Shown here in pieces: positions 36,303 to 49,404 of a stretch of 64,000 bases of DNA. The notes below the pieces were generated by a model. It was not told the origin of the DNA, made no database searches, and saw only the letters and a list, made by a program, of their open reading frames with translations. The stretch's first letter is position 1, and every line of letters starts with the position of its first letter. The stretch covers positions 32,483,700-32,547,699 of the forward strand of contig JASXTE010000001.1 in assembly GCA_030280995.1 (NCBI GenBank). Reading direction: 5' to 3'. The position numbers and the translations under genes are program-made. Origin of the DNA: Hemileia vastatrix (lineage: Eukaryota > Basidiomycota > Pucciniomycetes > Pucciniales > Zaghouaniaceae).

Positions 36303-37104
36303 GATTAGCTGAAAGAATGATTCAAACCTTAGTTGACATGATAAGAAGGTATTGTGCCTTTAGCCTTGAGCACAAAGATAATGACAGATTCCCTCATGAT
36401 TGTGTTACTTTAATTCCTAGTTTGGAATTTGCTTAAAATAGCACTGTTCATTCTGTTACTCAGAAAAAGCAATTTGATCTCTGGCTTGGATATGCTCCAA
36501 ATACTCCTGCCCAAATTCTCAATAATAAAATACCTAAAATGGATTTACATCCTGGTTTGAAATCCTTTATTCAAATCCATCAACTTTGCAGAAGTCATGC
36601 TCAAAAATGTATTGAAAAATCATTTGAACATGAGAAGAAGAGGTGGGACGAATTCCATAAAGAATACACTTTTAAAAAGGGCTATGAAGTTCTGATTTCT
36701 ACTGTCTACTTCAATTTACAAGGTAATAACATATTAAAAGACCCATTTGTAGATACATTTGTAGTAACAATATTGGTTGGTGATAATGCAGTTGAGGTTA
36801 TCCTGTACTTTCCATATGACAGGAAACATCCTGTTTTTTCAAATATCTCTTCTGAAACCTTACACATCCAAAAGTGATTTATTTCCCAAAAGGAGGGGAA
36901 GGCCAAAGAAAAACCTTAATGAAATCACTGAAACAACAGAAATTGATAAGATTCTAAATAAAAGAATAATCACTTCTTCAAGAGGTACTGAATAATTATT
37001 GAGATTTAAGAATAAATTTTCTGAATATGATTCTTGGATATCTGGGAGAGAGATACCTTACCTTCCTACTTTACTAAAGAAATATAAAAAGAAAAAATCA
37101 TAGC
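36303..37104 (+). pseudogene. Element H integrase 3' part and chromodomain
   Basis: This is the continuation of the split integrase. The catalytic Glu box LAERMIQTLVDM is followed by the C-terminal half (stop at about 36434 in EFA-stop-NST) and a GPY/F-like block altered to PFVDTFVVT. The chromodomain (TEIDKILNKR) starts before a frameshift near 36840 and has a stop near 36990. Confidence 0.82.
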
Positions 37105-37123
37105 ATTTTTTTAATGTTTTTTT

Positions 37124-37135
37124 AGAGTTGGGGAG
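37124..37135 (+). promoter_or_regulatory. Element H polypurine tract
   Basis: AGAGTTGGGGAG directly precedes the 3' LTR, one of the same family of tracts as in B and E. Confidence 0.65.
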
Positions 37136-37876
37136 TGTTATCCAGGCTACTAGACTTACCTAGTAAATAAATAAATATTTACTAGGATGAAGAGGAGCCT
37201 TTAAATTCTTATTTTATTAGCTATATTATATTTACTTTATTAATTTACTTGTAATAAATTAACTACTTAAAATAAGTAAATTAAGTAAATACTTTAAAAT
37301 AAGTGTCCCCCATATTTTTATTTCCCAATACTGTCCTCATGACAGGTCAGGAATGAAATAAAAATATATTAATACAAGAATTCAAATTCAAATTATTGTA
37401 TTTTAAATTGAAATTTATAGAAAACTTTAAAATAAATAAAATAATTTGGTATATACAGTAAATACATTTTATTGACACTTTCTTTAATTAACATTCTTAA
37501 TATTTTCAATATCTTATTCTAGAGTTTTTCTTCTCTTATACTTCTGTATATAGAATTATGCTCAATGGTTTCTCTCCTTTTTGCCTATATAAGACATCCC
37601 TCTTTGGTTGTTTTTCATTTATTCTTTTTTACAAAACTTACAATTATTATATACCACTACTCATTTCCATTACTACTATTACTTCTTTATTATTTAAAAC
37701 TGCGTAATTTTAATCCTTCCAAGTAGTAATAATAATATATTTATATCTTTTATTTGAGTAATAATTCATAAAGATAAAACTTCACATACCTTTTATTTGA
37801 AATCCCTGAGTGTCCACCTTCCACCGCTGTTGGACCTCCGTTAAAAACTATTAGAGCAATAGGACCCCTTGAGACA
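37136..37876 (+). repeat. 3' LTR of element H (B family)
   Basis: It runs from TGTTATCCAGGCTAC to CCCCTTGAGACA. Its end matches the ends of the other B-family LTRs (TTTGACA in element I). It abuts the truncated outer end of the LTR of element F, which suggests H landed in that LTR. Confidence 0.75.
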
Positions 37877-39042
37877 ACCATTCCCCAATAAACTCCTTGA
37901 TTTACCAGTCCTATACACAGATAGTTATGCCTCATTCTAGCTAATAAACCTTTCCAACAACATAAGGAATGTCCTATAACATAATTAGAATGATAGTACT
38001 TGCCAAAATCCTGGAGTAATATGGATAATCCATCAAAAATAATGAAAAAACAAAAAAAAAAGAGTATATGCATGTAATATCATAAAATAAAAGAATAAAA
38101 AACAAAAGAATAAAACTAAATATTATAGAATATTAAGGGGGATCAACAGTAGAGATGATGGGGCTAATTATGACAATATAATATGTGAAATCACCATCCA
38201 AAAAAAAAACCAATATTGACAGAGAAACCATTGAAAACCCAAAAATGGGCGTGATATTTGGGGTAACTACATACAATCCTTGGCAACCACTTGCATGGGT
38301 AAATCCTTGACTAATTTAGGAAAATTTAAGCATGGTAGTGAATTAAACGGGCCAAGCTTGAGGTTATTAATGAAATTAGTGCATATAATAAGGTCAATGC
38401 ATCTATATTTAAATTAGGACACTAAATAAGTGTCTGTCTCCTATTTTAGTGTGTTTCCCTGAAGTGAGAATAGAATTTGGGGTAATTGTAGTTTGAAAAA
38501 GCTAAATTTTCTAAAAATGAATCTATTGACACAGAAAAAAAAGAAGGCAGTATGTGGCCAGTACACAGAAGCCATTTCTGGCATAAAAAACACCAAATTT
38601 GAAAAGTGTTATTTTTTCATTTGAGTAGCCAAATCAATAGTCTTAATTAAGAAAAATTGATCTGTCAAGGGGCATTTTTAATATTATTAAATTTATAGCA
38701 CATATATTGAACTTCAAAGTGATTTGAAGTGCATTTCTTGTTCTTCACATAAAACAATGAAAAAAATAGCTTTAAGTCTACTTAAAATTTATGTAGCCTT
38801 ATGTTTAAGGCTCTCAAGATTACACTAGCATATTAAAAATCTATATGAAGTACATAAGACTTATAAAAGGTGCATATATGAATGTATATAAGGTGTTATA
38901 ATGGCATATATTGTATTTTATCTAAATTTTCACTAATGTATACAACATGTGTACCTTTGTTTTTTGTTCCCATGTATAGTCCATATGTTTAAATTACTTT
39001 ATAAATACTTTCTACTAATTCATGGAAATATCCAGGCTGACA
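37877..39042 (-). repeat. 3' LTR of element F (G family), outer end truncated
   Basis: On the minus strand it begins TGTCAGCCTGGATATT at 39042. It matches the LTR of element G (61487 onward) until about 37877, just before the region holding the TATAAAAGG box in G. The remainder was removed where the LTR of H begins. Confidence 0.8.
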
Positions 39043-39194
39043 CTTGCCAACCAAAAAAAAAAAGAGAAGTTATACATTTTTTATATTTTATTTTTCAGGT
39101 ATTCAGGAAATTTGGTAGCATTAAAGATGAACTCTTTAAAGAAATAAAAATTAATAAAATATTATGAGTACTGGTTTTTAAACTCACAGCTAGT

Positions 39195-40584
39195 TGGAAG
39201 AAATTTATTTCTGTTTAAATTTTTTAAGAAGGGAGGATAGATTTGATATTTCTATTTCAGGTATCCATTTATCAAATTCAATTAGTTTTCCCTTATATCT
39301 TAATAAATAATCAGTTCCTTTTTCTTCATTAAGGATTCTTTTATTGAGTATTTATTCAATATCTTATTTTTCCACAATTTCTTCAGGCTTCTTTTTAGGT
39401 CTTCTTCTTTATTTTTGGAAATAAGTCAGGATCAGTTGCATGGTAAGGTTTTAATAATGAGATAGCGAAAACTATATGTTTCTTATCATAAGGAGCATAT
39501 AATATGATTTCCACAGCATTATTACCAACCATTTTGTTGACTAGAAAAGGTCCTACAAAGAGATCCTTTAATTTAACATAACCTTTTAAGCTAAAATGTA
39601 GTGTTAAAGTTAGTACTTCATCTCCTTTTTTCAATTCAAATTCTTTATGAGATTTATCTCACCTTTTCTTTTTATATTCAAATACTTTTTAAATGCCTTC
39701 CTCTGAATGCTTTCTACACATTTGTTGCATATGAATATTAGATTTAGTACCAGGGTTTACATGTAACCTTGATAATTTTTTTAAATAATTTACTGGGGTA
39801 CTTGGTACATATCCCAGCCAAAGTTCAAATGGTTTTTTCTCTGTTACAGAATGAGTTGTGCTATTATAAGCAAATTCAAGGCCAGTAATTAATGTTACCC
39901 AGTCAAGAGTTAATTTCTCATTGTATTTGTATTCTAATCCAAAGGCACAATATCTTCTGATCATATCTTCCAGAGTCTGTATCATTCTTTCAGCCAGCCC
40001 ATTGTTTGTGGATGGTGTGCTGTAGACAATTTCAATTGACAACTTGATACTTCCATAAAAGATATCCAGAACTCTGAAGTAACTTTAGAGTCTATGTCAG
40101 AGATTATGGCTTTGGGGAAGTTAGCAGTATTCATCATTAGAGTCCACCATATTAATTCCAAGTCTTTTTCAGATACCTCTTCATTGTTAGGGATAAATTT
40201 ACACATTTTTGTTAGTCTCTCCAAAATTACCCAGCAAAAATTAAAACTTTATTTTCCTACTAATGGAAAGCCAGTGAGAAATTCCATGTTTTTAATTTTA
40301 CATGGAGCCTTTGGCTGCTCTATTTGTTGTAACAACCCAGCTTTCTTCCCAGTCAATTTTTTAGATTTTTGACAAGAGTCACATGTGTCATTTTATTTTT
40401 GTACATCTTCTTTCATTTTAATCAAATAGGCTGTATTTTTAACTCTATTTAATGTTCTGTTAAACTCAAAATGACCAGCTAAGATTTCATCATGACAAGT
40501 ACTTAACATTACTTCTTTCTTAGAAGGTGGTATAACTATTACATTACTTAGCTTTTTTCTGTAATATATTTATTCATCTTCAAT
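39195..40584 (-). pseudogene. Element F integrase and chromodomain
   Basis: The zinc-domain region is degraded and has a stop. The first catalytic box reads KNMEFLTGFP, with Asp replaced by Glu. The second is ISDIDSKVTSEF. A small deletion alters the HPQT-DGLAERM region into two frames (39982-40224 and 39689-40042). GPY/F-like PFLVNKM is present. The chromodomain (KGTDYLLRYKGK) ends at about 39200. Confidence 0.8.
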
Positions 40585-41250
40585 TTATAGTTTATCTTTT
40601 TCCAATGCAGTTTTATATTTTGGAGGTAAGGTTTTAATTAATGCACTCATAGAGGCATTAATTGGATAATTTAAAATGGTAGATAATTTAGACAAATCTT
40701 TATCATATGAATAATTTTCTAACATAGTTTGCATAAATTCTTCCTCTATATCCACTATATAAATCACAAATATATGTATTACCTCATTTTCAGGCACATA
40801 ATCTGGGTTGTCAGTATCATTTGTCAAAACACTTCTGGATAATAAATCCACATTGGAATGAAATGTTCCTGCTCTATGAGTGATTGTCATTCTACATCTG
40901 TACTCTTTTACAGCTAGTTGAAATCTAAACATGAGCCAATTAGGTGTTATCATGTTTAGTAATGATTTCACTTCCTTGAAATCTGTGATTAACTCAAAGT
41001 TCTGGTCTCCCAGATAGTAGTTAAGTTCTTTCAGGGCCCACACAACGGCTAAACATTCCAGCTGGGAGGAACCATACCTTAATTTTGTGTTTCTTAAGTT
41101 TCTAGATATATAAAAGATAACTACTTCAGATAATTTACCATTTATCATCTGTTTTTTCTGTAAAGCAGCACCTAATCCTGTAAAGATTTCATCAGTATAC
41201 AAGATAAAAGGGAGGTTAAAATCTGGCAGTCCCAATATTGGAGCCAACAT
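40585..41250 (-). pseudogene. Element F RNase H and tether
   Basis: This open 221-codon stretch contains FILYTDEIFTGLGAAL (DAS changed to DEI), ELITDFKEVKSL, the HRAGTFHSNVDLLSR tether and the start of integrase. The first Asp is kept. Confidence 0.78.
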
Positions 41251-42290
41251 TAAACATTCCTTTAATTTGTCATAGGCATTTTTTCTTTCATAATTACAAT
41301 TGAAAGACTCATTTTTCCTGATTAATGTTGTTAAAGGATCTGCAATGGATTGGTAGTTTTTTATATACTGCCTCTAATATCCACACATACCTATAAAACC
41401 TTGAACATCTCTAACATTTATGGGTATATTAATGTTTTTATTTCTGCCACTTTATTCTGGTCAACACAAATTTTCAATCCAGATACAACATGTCTAAGTA
41501 CTTTCAAGGATTAAAGCCCAAAATTGTCACATTAATTTCATCCATTTTTTGAGATACTCTACTCAGGTGATTTAAATGCTCATCATATGTTTTTGGAAAC
41601 ACTATGATGTCATCAATATAAACTAAAATCAATCCTTTAACCATTCCCTGATGAAAAATACCATCTATCAATTTTTGGAAGACTGAAGGGGCATTCTTTG
41701 CGCCAAAAGGCATTCTCACATATTTATATATCCCCATGTGTGTGGTTATGAGTAAGAAATTCTAAGAATTCTTTTCAACAGGAATCTGGTGGTAGCCCTT
41801 CTTTCCATCCAGAAAGGAAATATAATTTGCACCTTGTAAGGTAGCATGGATAGAAGCTATCCTTGGTAGAGGGTAAATATCATCTACAGTGAATGTCGTC
41901 AGAGCTCTGTAATCACCACATAATCTTACCTTATCTTTTTCATAAGAGATTAAAACTGGTGATATAACACAATACTTAGGTGTTGTGTCTTCTTTTTTAC
42001 CAATATCCATTTCTAACAACATTTAAATGTTGTCTTCAATATCTTTCCTTTTTTTCAGGAGATTCTGGGTAAGGTTTCTTTTTCAAGCTGTCAGGAATAT
42101 TATCCAAATCACAACTTAAAGAGATTTTCATCTCATGGTCATTGAACAATACTAGTTCATTTGAACTATGAGAAAATGCCATAGGATAAGATTTTACCAA
42201 TCTCAATAATTTATTTTCTTTATTTTTTGAGAGTTGAGGACTGAGAGAGGCTTTATGTATTTTATTTTCCAATTCTACCACTTCAGAGGT
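41251..42290 (-). pseudogene. Element F reverse transcriptase
   Basis: Pieces on the minus strand are KKPYPESPEKK, CVISPVLISYEKDKVRLCGDY, SFLDGKKGYHQIPV, MPFGAKNAPSVF and LVYIDDIIVFPK. Frameshifts lie near 42030, 41760 and 41500. The catalytic aspartates remain. Confidence 0.8.
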
Positions 42291-44260
42291 GGCTCTTCAA
42301 GCTTGGAGTCACTCTTCTTTAGGAGAAATGGAATAAACTGAATTTTCAGAGCAAATCTTGAATTTTCTTTTCTCATTCACACCTATAGTGAAGCAACTAC
42401 TCTCAGGATCTAGTTTGATGCCAAATTTGGTCAATAATTCATTTCCAATAATAAACCAATCACTAAAATTATTATTATGAATTACTAAAAATTCACATAC
42501 TTCTCTTTCATATCCATTATTATATTCAAAGAATACAGCAGTTTTGTATTTTCCAATTGGATGTAATACTGAACCATACCCCTCCAGTTCTTTGTCTGTA
42601 CAGGTTCAAGTTTTTCTTTATACTTACTATCAATTTTCTTTTATGTATTAATTAAAACTACACTACCTGCAGCCCCAGTTTCAAGAGTGTCTTTCATTTC
42701 CTCTCCACATTAAATAACAGGTGCTCTATTAGGTGCGATTTTTTAAGTTTCATAAGTCACATCTTCAATTATTTCAGCTTTCTCAATGGATGTTAAAGAT
42801 GTATCTTTATGAGGTATTGCATCATTCAGAAACATAATATCCTGTTCTAATACATATATCTCATTTTCATCATCACTGTAAGAAATTTTACTTTTACAAT
42901 CCTCACTAGATTCCTCCTTTTAATTTTTATGATTACTTGGTTCAGAATATTGTGAGTTTTTAATAACATTTATTCTTTTCTTACAAGTATGACATTTAGA
43001 ACAAGGTTTATTAAATTTGTAGCAAGTGTTACTTTCTTGTCTCTTAGGGAAAAAGGGAGCTGAAGGTTTTTCTTTTCCACTGGTAACTTATTTGTAGTAG
43101 TTTTTACTACCTCAACATTTTTCAAGTATTTATTATACCTGGTTTCATATTTGTGGTTCAATAATATTTCATTGCAGATATATTAATAAATCCAGAAGTA
43201 TCTCTGATGGTTTCAGTTCTAGCTACAATAATGTCTCTGACTGATATAGGAAGTTCATATATTATTTTAACTTTCCACTTATCATAATCTATTTTTGGAT
43301 CAATGGATTTCATGATTTTTTTTAAATTCTTTAAAAATACCATTGTTTTATCACCAGCATTTGGATTTTTTGGCTTTCTCATACAATATTTTTTAAGTGA
43401 TTCTAAATTTTGGGCCACCCAATTGCCTTTCAATTAGTGCCTTCCATTCAATCTAGGAGTAGTTCCCTCACTTAATACAGATTCAATCCATGATAAGGAC
43501 ACATCTTTAAATCAAGATATCAATTTTTATGTTATTTCTTCATCAGGTAACTTGTGTGAAAATTTTAAGTTATCAATTCTCTGAATGAATTGTTTTCAAT
43601 CAGATTTTTAATCTCAATCAAAAGAAGGGTACTGATCTAGCTTAGGCTAATTCTTTTGATTAGTTTTTTCTTCCCTAATCTGAGGAATATTAAGTAATTA
43701 ACCAACTTTTGAAAGATGATCATAATCATCTTTTACTTCTTTTCTATTCTCAGAGCCCATGACACTATTTTCATGTTCAATTAATGAATTTTCATATGAA
43801 TTTTCCATATGAAGTGGTATTTTTCTCATATAAGAGATGTTGTCACTTATTTTTTCATTATTTTTAAAAATATTTGCTACTTCAATTTCAACTCTTTGTA
43901 ACCTATCCTATATTACAGGTATATTAGTTAAAGTATCATTAAAATTTGAAAAAGAAAGTTTTACATGTCCCTCAATGGTAGCTATAATATTCACCACAGA
44001 AAATCTGGGGGTGAACTGCTAGCAATCCCCTCTCTTTGAACTCCAGAGTGTCTCTTATTATTCCAGGGTTATTCTCACTTTATAATAATATACAAAATAG
44101 TATTGGAAGTACCTTTATTCTCAGATTGATTATAGACAGAATATCAACTGATTCCAAATTATGCACAAGTTGATCCTCCAGAACTTGATTTTGGTCCTCT
44201 GTTGAGCACAAATTGAGCACAAATTGATCTAACCTTAGCTTATGCATATATAATAATTCA
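42291..44260 (-). pseudogene. Element F gag and protease remnant
   Basis: The capsid-like domain (43158-43620) includes YELPISVRDIIVARTE. The degenerate zinc knuckle reads CYKFNKPCSKCHTC. The protease motif region (about 42680) is damaged. The N-terminal coiled-coil part has many stops and fades out near 44260. Confidence 0.7.
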
Positions 44261-44539
44261 GGATACTTGCTCTATTAAATTTGATAATAAAATAAAATAT
44301 TGATGAATTTATATAAAAAATAATTATTATGTAAGATATTAAATTATAAATTTAGGCATTATAGGAGGGCACTTAATAGAACTTAATTATACTATGTGAC
44401 TCCTTAATACAGTATCACACAGTTTGAAGCATTTAAAATAAAATGTGTCATGATAGGAAATTAAATTGCTTGGATAGACACTTTCAAAATTAATACTGAC
44501 CATAATACACAAATATAAAACATTGGCATCTATCCAATA
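44261..44539. other. Unassigned AT-rich segment
   Basis: This lies between the end of recognisable element F and the first satellite unit. I see no gene, LTR terminus or repeat. It may be remaining leader of F. Confidence 0.3.
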
Positions 44540-46588
44540 AAAGATTTTCCTTCTGATAAATGGATTTTTCTCAGTTACTCCCTGTTAAAGAGTGTCCTTG
44601 TGAGGTTTGTCTGACCTTCAAGGGGATAATTTGGCCACATCAAACTACTTCTATTTCCATGATTGACCAAAATTTCATCCTCATTCCCATCTAAAGAGTT
44701 GATCTCATCTGACTGTGGCTGATCAAAGGGGTCCACCACAAGTTTAGCCAAACTTTTGGTGAACACTTTTTTGATGGATAGTGACTAACTGGTGCTTTCC
44801 AAAATTGTCCACCTCAAGTTAGGATAAACTTCAGGAGGATAAATTTATTATGAATACCAAATTAACTGAAGAATACTTTTGCCCTAGCTACTCTGCATCA
44901 TAGAAGTGTCCAACTGAGGTTTAGCCATCATTCAGGTAGACTCTTTTGGAAAGGCACAGTCTGATGGGTTTAATATCTATATATGGCAATAAGTATGAGT
45001 TTTTTATCAACATGGAACTAGAATTAATTTAATATGGCCAAAGTGTCCACCTGAAGTTTGGCCAAAATACAGGTGGAAATTTTTATGAGGATTACTTGAT
45101 GAAATGAAGAAGACTTGAAATTACTTTCCATCATAAAATTTTCAAAATTAAGTTTATCAAAAATTGTGGTGACACTTTTGCCAGATCCAGTCATATGGGA
45201 TCAACTCTCTATATGGCAATAAGAATCAATTTTTAGTCAATCATGGCATTAGAAGTAATTTAATATGGACAAACTTTCCAGCTTATTTTTGGCCAAAAAT
45301 AAGTTGGAAATGTTTATGAGGAATACTAGATTAACTAAAGAAGACTTTCACTCTACTAATGTTCATCATAAAAGTTTCCACCAGAAGAATTCTCAAACTT
45401 GTGGTTGACACCTTTGGCCTGATACGTCCATTTGAGATAAATTCTGAATATGGAAATGAGGATGTAATTTGGTCAATCATGGTACTAGAAGTAAGTTGAT
45501 ATAGACAAAGTTTCCTACTAAATATTAGAAAAAAATCAGTTGAAAACTTCATTTAGTTTTTCAAAAAATCAAATTAAGTACAATTTTATTCCTGATGGTG
45601 CCCATTTTATCCAACACCTCTTCTGAGCCTTGAAAGTAGGCATTTAGCTTGAATTTTTAATTTCATATAAAATCCATTTTATTTAACCTATTTCTTTTTA
45701 TCCCGTTTTTTTCTTTTAGATATCAAGTAATTTTATGTAAAACAAATCATTTTCATAATTTTTTACCTGTTTTAATTAAATTATTAAAGGTTTAACATCA
45801 CTCTGTAAGAATTTGGAACATGTTTTTTTGCTATACTAATAAAAATAATAATATACTGGTGACAAAAAATTGATCAAATGATAAAATATTAATAAAACAG
45901 AAAGATCAAATATGAGTGGATATGTTTTTAAAAAATACCAGTTTCACTGAAGAAGACCTGCACCCTTGATACTAATCATCAAAAATGTGTCCAGCACAAG
46001 TTTGGACAAACTTGTGCTGGAAACTTTTGGTCAGGTGCAGTCGTATGAGATTAATTCTCTCTATGAAAATGTAAAAAATTATTTGATAAAAAACTTCACT
46101 AGAATTAGTTTTATATAGCCGAATTTTCCACCTAGAGTTCATCCAAACCACAGGTGCACAATTTTTTTACCTTTAAAAATAAGTAAATTTAGTGCAATTT
46201 ATCCCTGATGGCTCTCATTTGCTTCAACACCTCTAATGGCCTTTGATAGTAGGAATATTACTTGGATTTCTTTTTTCATATTTGATCCCTTTAACTTAAT
46301 TTTTTATTCCTCATATTGCTTTTGGATATCAATTAATAATTTTTAAAATAAATTATTCTCATATTTTTATACATTTATTTAATAATATTATAAATGGAGT
46401 AACATCACCTGGTATGCATTTGGCACATAATTTTTTTCAATACTTATAAAATTAATAATATAATGGCGACCAAAAATTAATAAAATGATATTTATGAGTG
46501 AGGCACAAAGATAAAATACCAGTAGACATGTTTGTAAGAAATACCAGATGAACTGAAGAAAAATTCTACTCCAGCTACTCTCCATCAT

Positions 46589-46634
46589 AAAAGTGTCCAG
46601 CACAAGTTTGGCCAAACTTGTGCTGGACACTTTT
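46589..46634. repeat. Perfect 46-bp palindrome in satellite unit
   Basis: Two 23-nt arms start AAAAGTGTCCAGCACAAG, with no spacer and the centre at 46611/46612. An identical palindrome is at 47194-47239. It can extrude as a cruciform or fold as a hairpin if transcribed. Confidence 0.95.
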
Positions 46635-49399
46635 GGTCAGGTGCAGTCAGATGGGAGCAATTCTCTCTTTGGAAATGAAGATAAATTTTTGATAAATAAT
46701 TTTACTAGAAGTAGTTTGATATGGCAAAATTGTCATCCTGAAGTTTTGATAAAGCTCAAGTGGATTTTTTTTCATTTTTACAAAAAAGAAAATTTAGTGC
46801 AAGTTTAGCCCTGATTGTGCTAATTTGATTCAACATCTCTTTTTTCTGTTTATGGCAGGAATTTAACTTGGATTTTAATTTTCATCTTTGATTTATTTTA
46901 TTTTACTTTATTCCCCTCATATTGCTTTTGAATAGAAGCTTATTTTTTGTAAAATAAATCATTTTCATATTTTCTTACCTTTATTTAATAATATTATAAA
47001 AGATGTAACATCATTCAGTATTAATTTGGCACACAATTTTTTGCTATACTGATAATATTAATAATATAATGGTGACAAAAAATTAATCAATTGATAAATA
47101 TGAGTGAGGCACAAATATTGAATAACAGTGGACATTTTTATAAGAAATTCCAGATGATTTAAAATGACTTGCACCCTGGCTACTCTCCCTGATAAAAGTG
47201 TCCAGCACAAGTTTGGCCAAACTTGTGCTGGACACTTTTGGTTGCATACCATCAGATGAAATCAATTCTTTTTATGGAAATGAGACTGAATGATCACTCC
47301 ATCATTGCACTAAAAGTTGTTTTATATGGAAAAATTGTCCCCCTGAAGTTTGTCCAAACCTAAGGTAGACAATTTTTTACTTTGGTAAAAAGTAAATTTA
47401 ATCCATGTTAATCCATGATGGTGCCCATTTTTTCTGAAGCCTCTACTGGCTCATAACAGTAAAAATTATACTTAATATCTTTATTTTATGTTTTATCTCT
47501 TTAATTTTAATTTTACCCTTTTATTTATCCTTTAGCTGTTAAATATTAATTTTATTTTGGTAAAACTGATAATTTTCACATTTTTTTTCATTTATTATAT
47601 AATATTATTAAAGTTGAAAAATCACCCTGTGTACATTCAGTACACATGTCTTTGCTGTACTAAAAACATTAATAATATAATGGTGACTAAAAATTAATAA
47701 AATAATAAATATGGATGAGAAAGAAAGATCAAATACCCATTGACATTTTTAAAAGGAACATAAGATTAACTGAAGAAGACTTGTACCCTAGCTACTCTGC
47801 ATCATAAAAGTGTGCAGCACAAGTTCAGCTGAGCTTGTGCTGGACACTTTTGGTTGCATGCAGTCAGATGGGATAAATTTACTCCATGGAAGTTAAAATG
47901 AATTTTTGCTCAATCATTGCACAAGAATTAGTTTTATACTGCTATACTATCCTCCTGTATTTTTGGAAAACCTCAGGTGGACACTTTTATTAATATTAAA
48001 ATAATGAAAATGTATTCCAAATCTAGAACTGGTGGTGCAAATTTTGTCTGAAAACTCAAATTATCTTTGATGGCAGAAATTTTATTTGAATGTTTAATTT
48101 CATATTTAATCACTTTTATTTTACTTCCTTATTCCTCTTTTTGCTTTCAAATATCAATTTATTTATTTTAAAACTAATTCTTTTCATATTTTTTTTACTT
48201 TTATTTAATAATATTATTAAAGATTTAGCATCTCCCAGTATGCATTTGGCTTAAAAGTTTTTTCAATACTAATAACATTAATAGTATAATGGTGAAAAAT
48301 AATGAATTAAATGATAAATATGAATGACACAGATAGATCATATACAAGTGAATTTGTTTATAAGGAATACCTGAAGAACTGAAGAAGACCTGAACCCTAG
48401 ATACTCACCATCATAAAATTTTCCAGCATAAGTTCGGTTAAACTTGTGCTGGAAACTTTTAGTTGCATGCAGTAAGATGGGATAAATTTACTATATGGAA
48501 ATGAAAATGACATTTTGCTCAATCATTGCACAATAAGTAGTTTGATATTACCAAAATTTCCTCCTGATGATTTTTCTAACCTCATCAGGACACTTTCTTT
48601 GGTTTAAAAAAAAAGAAAATATAGTCCAAGTTTAGCCCTGGTGGTGCACATTTGATCTAACACCTCTACTTGTTATTGATTGTGGGAATTTTCCTTAGAT
48701 TTTTTTTTCTTATTTGATCCCTTTTATTTTAATTTTTTATTGCTCATATTGCTTTGGATATCTATTTTTAATTTTTAAAATATATAATTTTCATACTCTT
48801 ATACCTTTATTTAATAATAATATTTAATTAAAGGTGGAACACCACATGGTATGCATTTTTCACACAATTTATTACTATAGTAATAATGTTAATAATATAA
48901 TGATGACAAAAAATTAATCAAATGGTAAATTTAAATAACACAGAAAGATCAAATACCAGTGGAAGTGTTTATAAGAAATCCTTTTTGAGTTTAAGAAGAT
49001 TTGCTGTATGCCTACTCTCAATTATAAAAGTGTCCAGCACAAGTTCGGCCAAACTTATTCTGGACACTTTTGGTTGCATGAAGTCATATGAGATAAATTC
49101 TCTCTATGGCAATGAAAATGATATTTCACTCAATTATTGAAGTAAAGAATGTTTAGTATTGTAAATTTGTCCCATGGAAGTCTGTCCAACCCTCAGGTCA
49201 AAATTTTTTAGCTATACATAAAAGTAAATTTAGAACAAGTCTTGACCTAGGCGTCCCCAACTGTCCCAACACCACTTCTGGCTCTTGATAGTAAAAATGT
49301 TACTTGTATTTTTTATTTGGTATTTGATCCCATTTATTTTCATTTTACTTTTCTATGACACTTTTTAGTTTTAAATATCAATTTATTTTTTCAAAAACT

Positions 49400-49404
49400 A
49401 AACT
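49400..49404 (+). repeat. Target-site duplication, left of element E
   Basis: AAACT here is repeated exactly at 61126-61130. Joining the flanks with one copy restores a continuous satellite unit. Confidence 0.92.

Larger units (their letters stand above)
23660..37876 (+). mobile_element. Element H: decayed Ty3/gypsy (B family), split by element C
   Basis: H runs from mid-gag at 23660 to integrase at 27450, is interrupted by element C (27456-36302), and resumes in the same integrase codon region at 36308. It continues to a chromodomain, polypurine tract and 3' LTR (37136-37876). The 5' LTR, leader and gag N-terminus are missing. Many stops are present. Confidence 0.9.
37877..44260 (-). mobile_element. 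Element F: 5'-truncated Ty3/gypsy chromovirus, minus strand
   Basis: It holds one LTR, chromodomain, integrase, RNase H, RT, protease and gag in decayed form. Homology fades near 44260, in the gag N-terminal region. No 5' LTR is seen before the satellite array. Confidence 0.85.
44540..49404 (+). repeat. Tandem satellite array, unit about 607 bp, with a palindrome per unit
   Basis: From about 45900 the same unit recurs. Its landmark is an inverted repeat around CCAGCACAAGTTTGG, with centres near 46006, 46611, 47216, 47828, 48437 and 49048 (spacings 605-612). Two copies (46589-46634 and 47194-47239) are perfect 46-bp palindromes. A second, weaker inverted repeat based on CCACCTGAAGTTTGG lies about 160-190 bp later in each unit. 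From 44800 to 45550 units are shorter (about 270-290 bp) and diverged, and the first (44540-44775) is inverted. No coding function is evident. Confidence 0.85.

Noticed and set aside
46388..46808. Two ORFs on opposite strands starting with the same MSSTSLAKLVLD peptide
   Set aside because: They are produced by the perfect palindrome in the satellite unit; both strands read the same bases. No conservation as protein between units.
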